From Planctomycetota bacterium (GTDB taxonomy: Bacteria > Planctomycetota > Phycisphaerae > Phycisphaerales > UBA1924), in the NCBI GenBank assembly GCA_018968885.1, contig JAGWZK010000009.1, positions 59,036 through 123,035 on the forward strand: a stretch of DNA of 64,000 nt, written 5' to 3'. Positions 54,910-63,072 of this stretch are shown in pieces. The stretch's first letter is position 1. Every line of letters begins with the position of its first letter. The notes under the pieces are model-generated. The model saw only the letters and a list, made by a program, of their open reading frames with translations, did not search any database and had not been told where the DNA came from. Made by a program: the position numbers and the translations under genes.

Positions 54910-56166
54910 TCACGGCCCAAGGAAAATGTCATTCTCCATCGGCATTTCTGTGCCGCGAAGAACGGGCCTTTGCAGATCAATGAAGCCCTGTCCACTTTGC
55001 ATCTGCGTCTGAATCTGGCGGATCATCATTTCCACCGGGCGAGGCAGCCAGATGTTGTCGACCACGGCCGAGGGGCCATTGCCGATCGTCACCTCTGGAG
55101 AAGCAATCCAACCCACGTGACCGTCTGAATAAAGACCGTGTTGGCCCATGCCACCGTGATTCGGGCTGTTCTCAATCGGAGACACCGCTTCACCACGCGC
55201 GTTCTTGAGCACCACCGGCGAGCGATCGGCCATCACGATCGTCTGACTCGGATTGCCACCCGGACGCGACCACGCAGGGCGATGACCGCCGAGCATGATC
55301 TGATATGAATAGCTCACTTCGTCCAGTGACTTCCAGTCTTCGCACTCGGGTGTAACGCAACATTCCCTGCAACCGGGATTGCCGGGGCAGGCCAAATCTT
55401 CAACCTTCACGAACCCTTTGCGCGCGAGCGTGAAGAGGTTTCGCGAGTTGGAGCCCGCCTCACTCCCCACATCCCACCAGCGTCCGCCACCAAGACCGGC
55501 GGTGGCAATGGGCATGCTGTCGCGATATTCGTTGGCGTACATCCCCATGCCACCACCGACGGTGCGCATATTGGAAAGGCACGCAGTCTTGACGCTGTCC
55601 ATGCGTGCGGCGGTCACCATCGGCCACAGCACCGAAGTGCCGAGCAGCAGTGCAGCGGCGACGCCGACCAGATCGCCCATGCGCCACGAACGGCGGGGAC
55701 GGGCAGATTCGATGGAGATGGTCCGGGCTTCGCCAGCAGATTCGATACGAGCCATGACGCGATCAGTCAGATCGACTGGTGCAACCAACTGACTGTGATT
55801 GAGAGTGCGCCCGATGGCCTCAATCTTTGCCGCACGTTCACGCAATGACGGAGCAACACGCTGCACATCAAACTCGGCAAGCAGGAGAGCATCCAGAGCT
55901 TCTTCATCCTGAGCAGACAAACCCGAGGGCACACCCACACTCTGATCATCGTGACGCAGCACTCGAGCCATCGTCACATCACTCAATAGATCTGAAGCGC
56001 AAGCCGACAACGGAGTATTCAACAAATCAAGCAATCGCGACACGGGCTGCAATTGCTCAGGAATCGGCTGTCCCGATTGCCGCAACGCGATGACCTGATC
56101 AATCAGATCCTCCTGCCCTTGCAGGGGAAGAACTCGTGGCCGTGGTTCAGAAAGTCCGTGATCCAT
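54910..56166 (-). CDS. Membrane protein with possible anti-sigma N-terminus and prepilin-like ectodomain
   Basis: A 418-residue protein. Residues 1-160 are cytoplasmic, helical and acidic (for example LLSDVTMARVLRHDDQ), without an HxxxCxxC anti-sigma zinc motif. One transmembrane segment lies at about 164-185. The outer part follows the pattern of planctomycete DUF1559/prepilin-type H-X-DG proteins: MDSVKTACLSNMRTVGGGMGMYANEYRDSMP after the membrane and NHGGMGQHGLYSDGHVGW near the end, with the Cys-rich LACPGNPGCRECC loop between. It is 74 bases downstream of an ECF sigma gene, so it may control that factor from the membrane; this is inference. Confidence 0.7.
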   Translation of the reverse strand: MDHGLSEPRPRVLPLQGQEDLIDQVIALRQSGQPIPEQLQPVSRLLDLLNTPLSACASDLLSDVTMARVLRHDDQSVGVPSGLSAQDEEALDALLLAEFDVQRVAPSLRERAAKIEAIGRTLNHSQLVAPVDLTDRVMARIESAGEARTISIESARPRRSWRMGDLVGVAAALLLGTSVLWPMVTAARMDSVKTACLSNMRTVGGGMGMYANEYRDSMPIATAGLGGGRWWDVGSEAGSNSRNLFTLARKGFVKVEDLACPGNPGCRECCVTPECEDWKSLDEVSYSYQIMLGGHRPAWSRPGGNPSQTIVMADRSPVVLKNARGEAVSPIENSPNHGGMGQHGLYSDGHVGWIASPEVTIGNGPSAVVDNIWLPRPVEMMIRQIQTQMQSGQGFIDLQRPVLRGTEMPMENDIFLGP

Positions 56167-56240
56167 GAAGATGCCTTAGTGATTCACAGTCCGTGTACAC
56201 AGAAAGCTTGACCCACACTGCAATCGATCGCGTCGACTCC

Positions 56241-56885
56241 TTACGAAGTGGCGCGGTCCGAGTTCGCTTCCATTCGATTCCAACCCTGCGCAAACGAGGC
56301 GACCGCAGCGTGCAGACGCGACTTGACCGTCCCCAGCGGAATGCCGAGGTCTTCGGCGATGTTCGCGTAGCTGAGCCGCTGGAAGTACGCCAAGAGAAGG
56401 ATCTCCTTGAGCATGGGGGGCATGGCTTCCAAGACCTGCTGCACCCGTGCATCGCGCTCTGCCTCATCCAGACGATTTTCGGGCCCTGGCATGTTGATCT
56501 TCAGCAGATCGACATACGTCAGGCCGTCTTCCGAACCCGCTCCCCCGACCGGGGCAGACAGATCCAGAGTCTGGCGACGGCCCTTTCTACGCAGATGGTC
56601 CCGCCCCTTGTTCGCAGCAATTGTGAAAAGCCATGGACGAAATCTCCGCTCCATGTCGAAACTGGCGGAAGAGAGGTGAATCTGGAGAAAAGTTTCCTGG
56701 AATACGTCTTCAGCTGCGGTCCGATCACCAACTAGCCGGACCAGGAAGCGATACAGCTCGTCGCGATAACGGTCGATCAGTACGCGCAAACACGTCAGAT
56801 CGCCCTTGCGGTACCTGTCAAATAACACCTCGTCCGGAAGATCCTGGAGAGGCGTGTCGCGATGCTTGTCCTTTGGCGCGGCCAT
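56241..56885 (-). CDS. ECF-type RNA polymerase sigma factor
   Basis: A 214-residue sigma factor. Region 2 is LIDRYRDELYRFLVRLVGDRTAAEDVFQETFLQIH with FRPWLFTIAANKGRDHLRRK, and region 4 is MPPMLKEILLLAYFQRLSYANIAEDLGIPLGTVKSRLH. Regions 1.1 and 3 are missing, as expected for ECF factors. I placed the start at MAAPKDKHRD (56885); the frame is open further upstream, but that part runs into the DUF4286 gene. The next gene on the strand encodes a membrane protein that may be its anti-sigma. Targets are unknown. Confidence 0.88.
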   Translation of the reverse strand: MAAPKDKHRDTPLQDLPDEVLFDRYRKGDLTCLRVLIDRYRDELYRFLVRLVGDRTAAEDVFQETFLQIHLSSASFDMERRFRPWLFTIAANKGRDHLRRKGRRQTLDLSAPVGGAGSEDGLTYVDLLKINMPGPENRLDEAERDARVQQVLEAMPPMLKEILLLAYFQRLSYANIAEDLGIPLGTVKSRLHAAVASFAQGWNRMEANSDRATS

Positions 56886-56925
56886 GCGTTGGGCGAGTGT
56901 ACGGGGACTTCCCCAGGAAGGTTCA

Positions 56926-57249
56926 TCATCCTTGCGGTGTAAAAGTGGCCAGAATATGGCCATACTCACGTTCGAAGCGGATACCTGATTCCGGAGGAAA
57001 CAGCGCCACCCCCTCAGAACGCAGTCGCGGAGCGAATTCCCGCTCGTAGCGATCCAAGTCTTGCTGACTTTCGAATCGGTACGTGCTGGCGACGCGATTC
57101 CCATCTCCGTTGAGCCGCACGACCGAAGCCGATGCGCGACCTAACCGACAGACCTCAACGACATGCCCTCCCGTCAGCCACGCCTGATAACGCTCGGCAC
57201 TGGCGGCATCCGGTAATGTGGCAACCACACGATAGTGAACTGGATTCAT
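56926..57249 (-). CDS. DUF4286-like small protein
   Basis: A 107-residue protein with the ferredoxin-like outline of DUF4286: VHYRVVATLPDAASAERYQAWLTGGH, then YRFESQQDLDRYEREFAPRLRSEG and FEREYGHILATF. The function of this family is unknown. It lies 40 bases before the ECF sigma gene on the same strand and is divergent from the other ECF unit, so it may be co-transcribed with the sigma factor. The start at 57249 discards an unconserved 37-residue extension. Confidence 0.75.
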   Translation of the reverse strand: MNPVHYRVVATLPDAASAERYQAWLTGGHVVEVCRLGRASASVVRLNGDGNRVASTYRFESQQDLDRYEREFAPRLRSEGVALFPPESGIRFEREYGHILATFTPQG

Positions 57250-57344
57250 GAGTAAGGTTATAGGTCCTGATCGATTCCCGGCACTTTGAGCTGAGTGGCG
57301 GGCAATACGGAGAGGCACTGATCGTTTGGCAGGAGGATGTTCAG

Positions 57345-58043
57345 GTGCAGGACGTGACAACCATGAGTGCCGAGGGAAGTGCGGAAAATGCCGCGCTGGC
57401 GGTGCTCTTGGAATCGGCCTCGAAGGGAGAGGCCGACGCCTGGCGCACGTTGGTAGACCTGTACTCGCGGCGGGTATTCGCGCTGGCGAAAAGCCGGTGC
57501 CGCTCGTCAGAATTAGCTGAGGAGATCACGCAATCCGTGTTTGTGACCATTGCGACCAAATTGAGCCAGAGCGAATACACCGAGAAAGGTCGGTTTGAGT
57601 CGTGGCTTTTTCGGGTTGCCATGAACCGCATCCGCGATGAGGCGAGGCGAGCCAAGCGGCACGCCACACCCACAGATCCGGAAGCCGTTTCGGCCCTGGC
57701 GGATCGCTCGCGGATGAGCGATGCTTCGGGTGCTAGCTCAGCCACTAACGAAGAGTCGGTGCAGCAGATTGCCAGATTGCGTCTGGCGATGGATCAACTG
57801 TCGGATGCTGATCGGGAGATCATTGAGTTACGGCATCATGGCCAGATGAGCTTTCAGCAACTGGCCGACATGCTGAATGAACCGATGGGGACACTGCTGG
57901 CGCGGCATCACCGGGCACTCCGCAAGCTCAAAGAAATCATGTCAGAGGCGATGAGTCAGGAAATTGATCGAGCGGCCGGGACAGCATTGACACCCACGAC
58001 AACGCACAGCACCGTGCGCATCGGATCGGAGAAACAACGATGA
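57345..58043 (+). CDS. Second ECF-type RNA polymerase sigma factor
   Basis: A 232-residue sigma factor. Region 2 contains LYSRRVFALAKSRCRSSELAEEITQSVF and FESWLFRVAMNRIRDEARRAK. Region 4 is LSDADREIIELRHHGQMSFQQLADMLNEPMGTLLARHHRALRKLKE. A GTG start at 57345 is preferred because AGGAGG lies 8 bases upstream (57331-57336); an ATG follows at 57363. The stop overlaps the start of the next gene (ATGA), so sigma and membrane protein should be made together. This is a separate unit from the first ECF system, transcribed the other way. Confidence 0.88.
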   Translation: MQDVTTMSAEGSAENAALAVLLESASKGEADAWRTLVDLYSRRVFALAKSRCRSSELAEEITQSVFVTIATKLSQSEYTEKGRFESWLFRVAMNRIRDEARRAKRHATPTDPEAVSALADRSRMSDASGASSATNEESVQQIARLRLAMDQLSDADREIIELRHHGQMSFQQLADMLNEPMGTLLARHHRALRKLKEIMSEAMSQEIDRAAGTALTPTTTHSTVRIGSEKQR

Positions 58044-58537
58044 ACAAAGACATCAAAAACTTGCCTGCTGACGGCGATGCTCACGATGTGAGCGAGATGG
58101 AAGCATCGGTCAATCGCCTTGCGGAGCTGGATCGCATGGCACCCGCGGGAATGCAGGTACGTATCGCGGCTGCAGCGATGTTGGCAGCACGAAATGCCGC
58201 TCCGGTCGTGGCTGGTCGCGTGCCTGCTGCACACGGGGCCAGCCGCCAAGGATTCACGAGAAGCCGGCAGTGGGCGATGGCTGCGACATTGCTGATCGGC
58301 TTTGGCGTTGGCTTCAGCGTGTTGTCACGTCTTTCTCAGCCGACTCCCACGGTGATTGATTCAACTGCCGCCGCTGCGGCGTTGGCTCAGGAAGATATGG
58401 AGAGCTGGCTGACCCTGACTGAGGCGACGGATGAGACCTTCACTTCCGCCGTCAAGCAACTGACCTCCGACACGTCTCGCGTGAGCGAGAGTGTGACGTC
58501 ACCGACAATGATTTCGCTGGATGGAGATTCGCTGTGA
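58040..58537 (+). CDS. Small membrane protein, probable anti-sigma factor
   Basis: A 165-residue protein with one transmembrane segment (about residues 78-97, WAMAATLLIGFGVGFSVLS). The first 75 residues should face the cytoplasm (helical, acidic then Ala-rich) and about 65 residues face outward. No zinc-binding HxxxCxxC motif is present. Its start overlaps the sigma-factor stop by 4 bases and its stop overlaps the next start (GTGA), which is the layout of sigma/anti-sigma pairs. The anti-sigma role is inferred from this context only. Confidence 0.65.
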   Translation: MNKDIKNLPADGDAHDVSEMEASVNRLAELDRMAPAGMQVRIAAAAMLAARNAAPVVAGRVPAAHGASRQGFTRSRQWAMAATLLIGFGVGFSVLSRLSQPTPTVIDSTAAAAALAQEDMESWLTLTEATDETFTSAVKQLTSDTSRVSESVTSPTMISLDGDSL

Positions 58538-59541
58538 ACCTGATGCACTCCCGCTCCTGGATTTTGGCTCTCGCGGCAGGCGCTTGCGTCACTGCGGTGG
58601 CGCTCGCACAACCGGCAGACCGGGTTCCGGCTGACGGTGGAGGTCAGGGTCGCCCCGGCGGCGCGATGCGCGAGCGTCTGGGCGATCGCATGCGCGAGAG
58701 ACTGGATGAAGGCGCTCCAGATGCGGCAACGCTGAAGCAGCGACTGCAACGCCGACTGGAGGAGAATCAGAAATCCTCCGATCGTTTGAAGGCGGCGATT
58801 GAGAAACTGGAGAGGGGTGGTAACGCCGAAGAGATTCTCCGCGAATTGGACATGGGCAGAAGCGCACGTGACGGCGGGCGTGAAGGCGGACCGGGTTTTG
58901 GTCCCGGGGGTGGCCCTCGCGATGGAGGACGAATGCCCGGTGGTCCGGAAGGCGGACCTGGTGGTCCGGGTGGCATGGGACGGCCCAGTGACGGAAACAC
59001 GCCCAGCGGCCCGGTGACCAAGGAAGAAATGGAAGCGATTCACCGCTTCATCGGCAAGCACATGCCCAAGGTGGCGGAGCGGATGAAGGCGTTTTCGTCG
59101 CTGGAACCGGACGCCGCGGAAAGATTGACGATGCGGATGGCGCCGCGGATTCGCGATCTGATGGCATTAGAGCGGCCTGAGCCAAAGCTCTTTGGCCATC
59201 GCTTGGATGAAATGCGCGCCGGTTTCGAGATCATCGCCTCTTCGCGTGAGCTTTCGGACCTCGTCCGCAATAAAGGGTCTGAGAAGGACATCGCCGAAGC
59301 CCAGGGGCGCATCAAGGACGCCGTCCGAGCACGTGTTGAAGCGCAGATGAAGGGTCAGGAAGCTGAGATCGAGTCGCTCGCCAAGCGCGTTGAGTCACTG
59401 CGTCATCAGTTGAGTGAACGCACGGCTTCAAAGGACACACGTATTGACGAAGAAGCCAAACGCGTGATTGAGAGGGCGAGTGATCCGGACATGCGCGGAC
59501 CGCGCGGACGCAAGGAAGGCGAAAAAAACGAGCCGCGCTAA
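58534..59541 (+). CDS. Exported Gly-rich protein of the ECF operon
   Basis: A 335-residue secreted protein. The signal peptide ends near VALAQP (about residue 26). A highly charged helical part follows (about 40-110), then a Gly/Pro-rich stretch (about 110-160, GPGFGPGGGPRDGGRMPGG), then a helical region with EKDIAEAQGRIKDAVRARVEAQM. The pattern recalls the Cpx/ZraP-type sensor-periplasmic proteins. It starts at GTG, overlapping the stop of the gene before; ATG 58543 is possible. As the third gene of the sigma operon it may be a regulated target or the signal detector. Its stop codon lies inside a terminator stem that serves sppA. Confidence 0.65.
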   Translation: MNLMHSRSWILALAAGACVTAVALAQPADRVPADGGGQGRPGGAMRERLGDRMRERLDEGAPDAATLKQRLQRRLEENQKSSDRLKAAIEKLERGGNAEEILRELDMGRSARDGGREGGPGFGPGGGPRDGGRMPGGPEGGPGGPGGMGRPSDGNTPSGPVTKEEMEAIHRFIGKHMPKVAERMKAFSSLEPDAAERLTMRMAPRIRDLMALERPEPKLFGHRLDEMRAGFEIIASSRELSDLVRNKGSEKDIAEAQGRIKDAVRARVEAQMKGQEAEIESLAKRVESLRHQLSERTASKDTRIDEEAKRVIERASDPDMRGPRGRKEGEKNEPR

Positions 59542-59550
59542 AGCGGCTCG
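59522..59550 (-). terminator. Intrinsic terminator of sppA, inside the end of the convergent gene
   Basis: CGAGCCGC (59529-59536) pairs perfectly with GCGGCTCG (59543-59550) around a 6-base loop. On the minus strand the stem is followed by seven Ts (59528-59522), a classic intrinsic terminator 24 bases past the sppA stop. The TAA of the convergent gene (59539-59541) lies in the loop. On the plus strand it has no T tract. Confidence 0.8.
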
Positions 59551-59573
59551 CTGAGACGGGTTGGAGTTGTTGC

Positions 59574-61409
59574 CTACCTCTTGAAGATGAAGATGCTGGG
59601 GTTGACAACCAGCACCGGCTCTTTGCGCAAAAGCATCATGCGGCGCATGCCATCGCGAATCTGACCGGCGGCATGAACACCGACGATCTCCTCCGGCACG
59701 CTCCAGATGCCATCGGCGACTGCTTCTTTGACCGCGGTGCTGGCGGCGACCTTGGGAGACGTGAGGAACTGACCGAACGAGTCTTCTAATGCCTCGGCAA
59801 GTGTCTTGGGTGCGGGGTAATCCAATACGTCGTATTCAGTGATGTTGACAGACTTGGCCAGATCGGTGATCGCGACCTCCATGCCGCCGACAGCATCGGC
59901 CATCTTCAGATCGATGGCCTTGTCGCCTGTGAAGAGGCGTCCGGCAGCGGTCTTATCCAGATCGATCCCCTTGCGACCTGTCGAAACGCGCGACGTGAAG
60001 AGCTTGTAGGTGTCGCTCATCTTGCTGCGCACCAGCTCACGCTCGGCATCCGTCCAGGGCTTGATCGATGAGAACATGGCAGCGCGCGGACCGCGAGCGC
60101 GGGGCACGACATTGACATGGGCCTTTTCCAACAGGCCACCCATGGCAATCTTGCCACCGACCACACCGATGGAGCCGACGATGCTGCTGGGATTCACATA
60201 GATCTTGTCGGTGCCGACGGCGACGTAGTACCCGCCGCTGGCGGCCATACTGCCGACGCTGGCCCACACCGGCTTCTTTTCAGCAAGCGAGCGCAGACCG
60301 AGCCACATCACCTCGCTAGCGATGGCCGAGCCACCGGGAGAATCAATGCGCACAATCACTCCCTTGATGAGGTCATTGTCGCGAATCTCGGCGATGGCGT
60401 TGCGGATAGTGCGGCTGCCGACGCTGCCTTCTCCACCACCAAAGCCACCAGACTCCGAATCTCCGTCAATGATGGTGCCCTTGACGTGCAGTACGGCGAT
60501 GGTGTCGCGCGTGGGCGTTTTGGTCATGGGCTTACTGAGCATGCTCAGAAATGCGAAGGGATTGCTCATTTCGGGGGCGGGAGCTTCGGCATTCAATGAG
60601 GATTCATCAAGTTCGACCTCTTCGCCATAGCTCTTGGCCAGAGATTCGGTGATGGAAGGAAGATCGACCGCGGAATCGAGCAGACCGGCGGCGATGGCAT
60701 CGTCGGCCTCGCTCATCCACGCCGCTTCCATGGCCTTGTCGAGCTTGGCATCATCCATCTTGCGACCGGCCTTGATGTGCGAACGCAGATTGCCGTACAT
60801 GCTGTCGAGGAGTTGATTGATGTTCTGGTCCCACTCTGCGCTGGGCTTGGCGTTCATCATCTGCTCACTCGCACCTTTGTAGGCACCGACCTGCACCATG
60901 TCGGCCTTGAGTCCGGCCCAGGCAAGGGTGTCGGCCAGGAACATCTCTTCCATGTACAGACCGGGGAGTTCGATGGCTCCGCCTTTCTGCACAATCACCT
61001 CATCCGCGAAGGAGCCCAGGGCCAATTCGCTGGCGCTGTACCCCTCGGCAAAGATGTGGACCTTCTTTCCGGTGGCGCGATAGTCCTTGAGCTTGGCACC
61101 CAGCTCTTCGACCAGAGTCATGGTCAGGGGAGCATCCTTGAGGCGGATGACCAGACCCTTGGATTCGCTATCGGCCTTGGCCTCATCGATCGCGCTGAGC
61201 AACGAACGCAAAGTGATCTCACCTTTGCCACCAAACATGGTGGCCATCGGAGAGCCCTGCTCGAGCACGGGGCCATCCAGGGTGAGATATGTCACTTTGG
61301 AATCAGCCGCGAGAGCCGGTGATGTGAATGAGACCGCCGCCGTGCTTGCGGCAATCAAGGCAAGCGTGGACAGACTCCGCATCGCGCGAACGGAAAGACT
61401 GCGTGGCAT
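59574..61409 (-). CDS. sppA: Signal peptide peptidase SppA (67 kDa type)
   Basis: A 611-residue serine protease of the double-domain type. The signal sequence is about residues 1-35, ending SPALAA. The catalytic lysine is Lys178 in GAYKGASEQM and the nucleophile Ser391 in GSMAASGGYYVA, at the same spacing as in E. coli. IVRIDSPGGSAIASE and NPSSIVGSIGVVGGKIAMGGLLEK are family signatures. It clears cleaved signal peptides and other membrane-associated peptides. The start at 61409 (MPRSLSVRAM) has a GGAGTG just upstream and gives a proper signal peptide; the longer frame does not. A terminator follows. Confidence 0.95.
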   Translation of the reverse strand: MPRSLSVRAMRSLSTLALIAASTAAVSFTSPALAADSKVTYLTLDGPVLEQGSPMATMFGGKGEITLRSLLSAIDEAKADSESKGLVIRLKDAPLTMTLVEELGAKLKDYRATGKKVHIFAEGYSASELALGSFADEVIVQKGGAIELPGLYMEEMFLADTLAWAGLKADMVQVGAYKGASEQMMNAKPSAEWDQNINQLLDSMYGNLRSHIKAGRKMDDAKLDKAMEAAWMSEADDAIAAGLLDSAVDLPSITESLAKSYGEEVELDESSLNAEAPAPEMSNPFAFLSMLSKPMTKTPTRDTIAVLHVKGTIIDGDSESGGFGGGEGSVGSRTIRNAIAEIRDNDLIKGVIVRIDSPGGSAIASEVMWLGLRSLAEKKPVWASVGSMAASGGYYVAVGTDKIYVNPSSIVGSIGVVGGKIAMGGLLEKAHVNVVPRARGPRAAMFSSIKPWTDAERELVRSKMSDTYKLFTSRVSTGRKGIDLDKTAAGRLFTGDKAIDLKMADAVGGMEVAITDLAKSVNITEYDVLDYPAPKTLAEALEDSFGQFLTSPKVAASTAVKEAVADGIWSVPEEIVGVHAAGQIRDGMRRMMLLRKEPVLVVNPSIFIFKR

Positions 61410-61506
61410 AAACACACTCCAGATGGTTGAAAACAACTCAGCGGACAAGAAGTTTATCGGAAAACCGGGGTGAACGGTTTCAGAATCACGCTTTGCGTAA
61501 GGGATT

Positions 61507-61950
61507 TCACTGATATCCCAGGCGTTCGAGGTCGTCCTCATCCAGCCCGAATTGATGTCCAATCTCGTGCAACAGGGTGATGATGATCTCTTCGCGGACT
61601 CGATTCATGGATTCGGGACTGTCAGGATCCAGCCCTTCGCATAGATCGATGATCGCCTCGCGAAAGAGGTGAATCTGCGGGGGAAGGTCGCCACCATCCT
61701 CTACCGAGGAACAGGTATCAGGGATGCCGGAATGCATGCCGCAGATTTCCAGAATGGCCTGATGATCTTCGGGATCGATGCCCAGTTCGTTCAGTGCATG
61801 GGGCTCGGGGCGATCGAGCACGATGACGGCGACCTGATCGACTAATTCAGCGAGAGCCGGAGGAAAGTGCCCGATGACCTCTTCGACCATCGCGTCAAAG
61901 GCCATAGATTGCTGCGGCGTGAGTGGATGTGAGCGATCTTCGCTGTTCAT
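61507..61950 (-). CDS. Minimal zincin-type metallopeptidase
   Basis: A 147-residue protein with the zinc motif HEIGH at residues 128-132 (in ITLLHEIGHQFGLDEDDLERLGY), typical of the MMP1/Zincin_1 (DUF1025) group found in many bacteria. AMVEEVIGHFPPALAELVDQV and PPQIHLFREAI are family features. It lacks a signal peptide and should be cytoplasmic. Its start overlaps the stop of the membrane-protein gene upstream (ATGA). The substrate is unknown. Confidence 0.9.
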   Translation of the reverse strand: MNSEDRSHPLTPQQSMAFDAMVEEVIGHFPPALAELVDQVAVIVLDRPEPHALNELGIDPEDHQAILEICGMHSGIPDTCSSVEDGGDLPPQIHLFREAIIDLCEGLDPDSPESMNRVREEIIITLLHEIGHQFGLDEDDLERLGYQ

Positions 61951-62999
61951 GAGTCGGACCCGAGCGGGGAACCTCGCGAAGCGGAAGGGGGAGTACCACG
62001 GCGGGAGTCCGGACGCGTCATGTCGTCAAAGGTGAGCGGCGCAGCGAGTATCACAGGACGAAGTTTGATGACATCGATCACGATGGCGACGATTCCGACA
62101 GTGAGAAGCATGGAGCCGACACCGATCAGCGCGATGGAGATGATGCGGACCAGTGACCCCTCGATGCTGGTGTCCTGCTCGGGCTTGAAGAGGAGCCAGA
62201 TGATGTCGCCCGCTGCCGCTATGGCGATGGCAGCGAGCAGACTTGGCGTACTTTGGCGATCGAGACGGCCACTGCGCATGAGGACGCTTCGCGATTGAAG
62301 AGATTTCCACACTCGCGAAAGCCCCAGAACAATCACGGCCGTCGCGGCACCGCTGGCGAGTCGCAACATCGTGCGCCGGCCGTCGTCCGCTGTCGCTGAA
62401 GCAAAGATGGTGGGTGTCTGCGCATCGACGCCAGTGAATGTGAACCACAGCAGGGCGGCGATGCACAAGTATGCGACGATCGCGACCATCACGCCGCTCG
62501 CGGTGCCGGGTTCCAATCGCCCATGAGGACGAGCCACGGGGACCAATGAGACACCGGCGAGTGCCAGCAAACCTGCCGCCGCGGGGCCGAGCCACCCGAT
62601 CAGAGCGGGCTGAGGACCACCAGCGGTGGCGAACTCCAGTCCTCGCATGATCCAGACCGCCAGAGAGCAAAAGAGCGTGCTGATCGACCAAACACACATC
62701 GCGGCAAAGAGGATGCGGGGGCTGTAAATAGGAGCGAGTTCGGCGGCGAGGGGATCGACGACCGCAAGGAGGGTGGCACGCACAGGTGTTCCACACTCGG
62801 GGCACCGATCACGGACGGAGAGACCGACAAGGTCGTAGCCACAGCGAAGACAGGGAAGATCTCGCGACAGTTCGCGGCTAAGGGCATCGAGGCGCCCGGC
62901 GGAAATGGTGCTGGGTGGGGGCGTAGATTCGTCGACGACCTCGTCTGACAAATCGCTCAGATTGGCATCTTCAGATTGTGATCCATCCTGTTCCCTCAC
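61947..62999 (-). CDS. Multi-pass membrane protein with N-terminal zinc ribbon
   Basis: A 350-residue protein. A zinc ribbon near the start, CLRCGYDLVGLSVRDRCPECG (Cys50, Cys53, Cys66, Cys69), is followed by about eight hydrophobic segments. Acidic residues dominate the first 45 positions. The CGYDLxGL wording is shared with the small protein at 8226-8789. No catalytic motif is visible. The 4-base overlap with the zincin gene suggests a two-gene unit. It is divergent from the MoxR gene. Confidence 0.7.
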   Translation of the reverse strand: MREQDGSQSEDANLSDLSDEVVDESTPPPSTISAGRLDALSRELSRDLPCLRCGYDLVGLSVRDRCPECGTPVRATLLAVVDPLAAELAPIYSPRILFAAMCVWSISTLFCSLAVWIMRGLEFATAGGPQPALIGWLGPAAAGLLALAGVSLVPVARPHGRLEPGTASGVMVAIVAYLCIAALLWFTFTGVDAQTPTIFASATADDGRRTMLRLASGAATAVIVLGLSRVWKSLQSRSVLMRSGRLDRQSTPSLLAAIAIAAAGDIIWLLFKPEQDTSIEGSLVRIISIALIGVGSMLLTVGIVAIVIDVIKLRPVILAAPLTFDDMTRPDSRRGTPPSASRGSPLGSDS

Positions 63000-63072
63000 G
63001 ACAGGAGTCTACCCGGCCCATCAAGCAGTGTCCCCGGCTGTCCACATGATCGCCCCACTACACTCGCCACCA

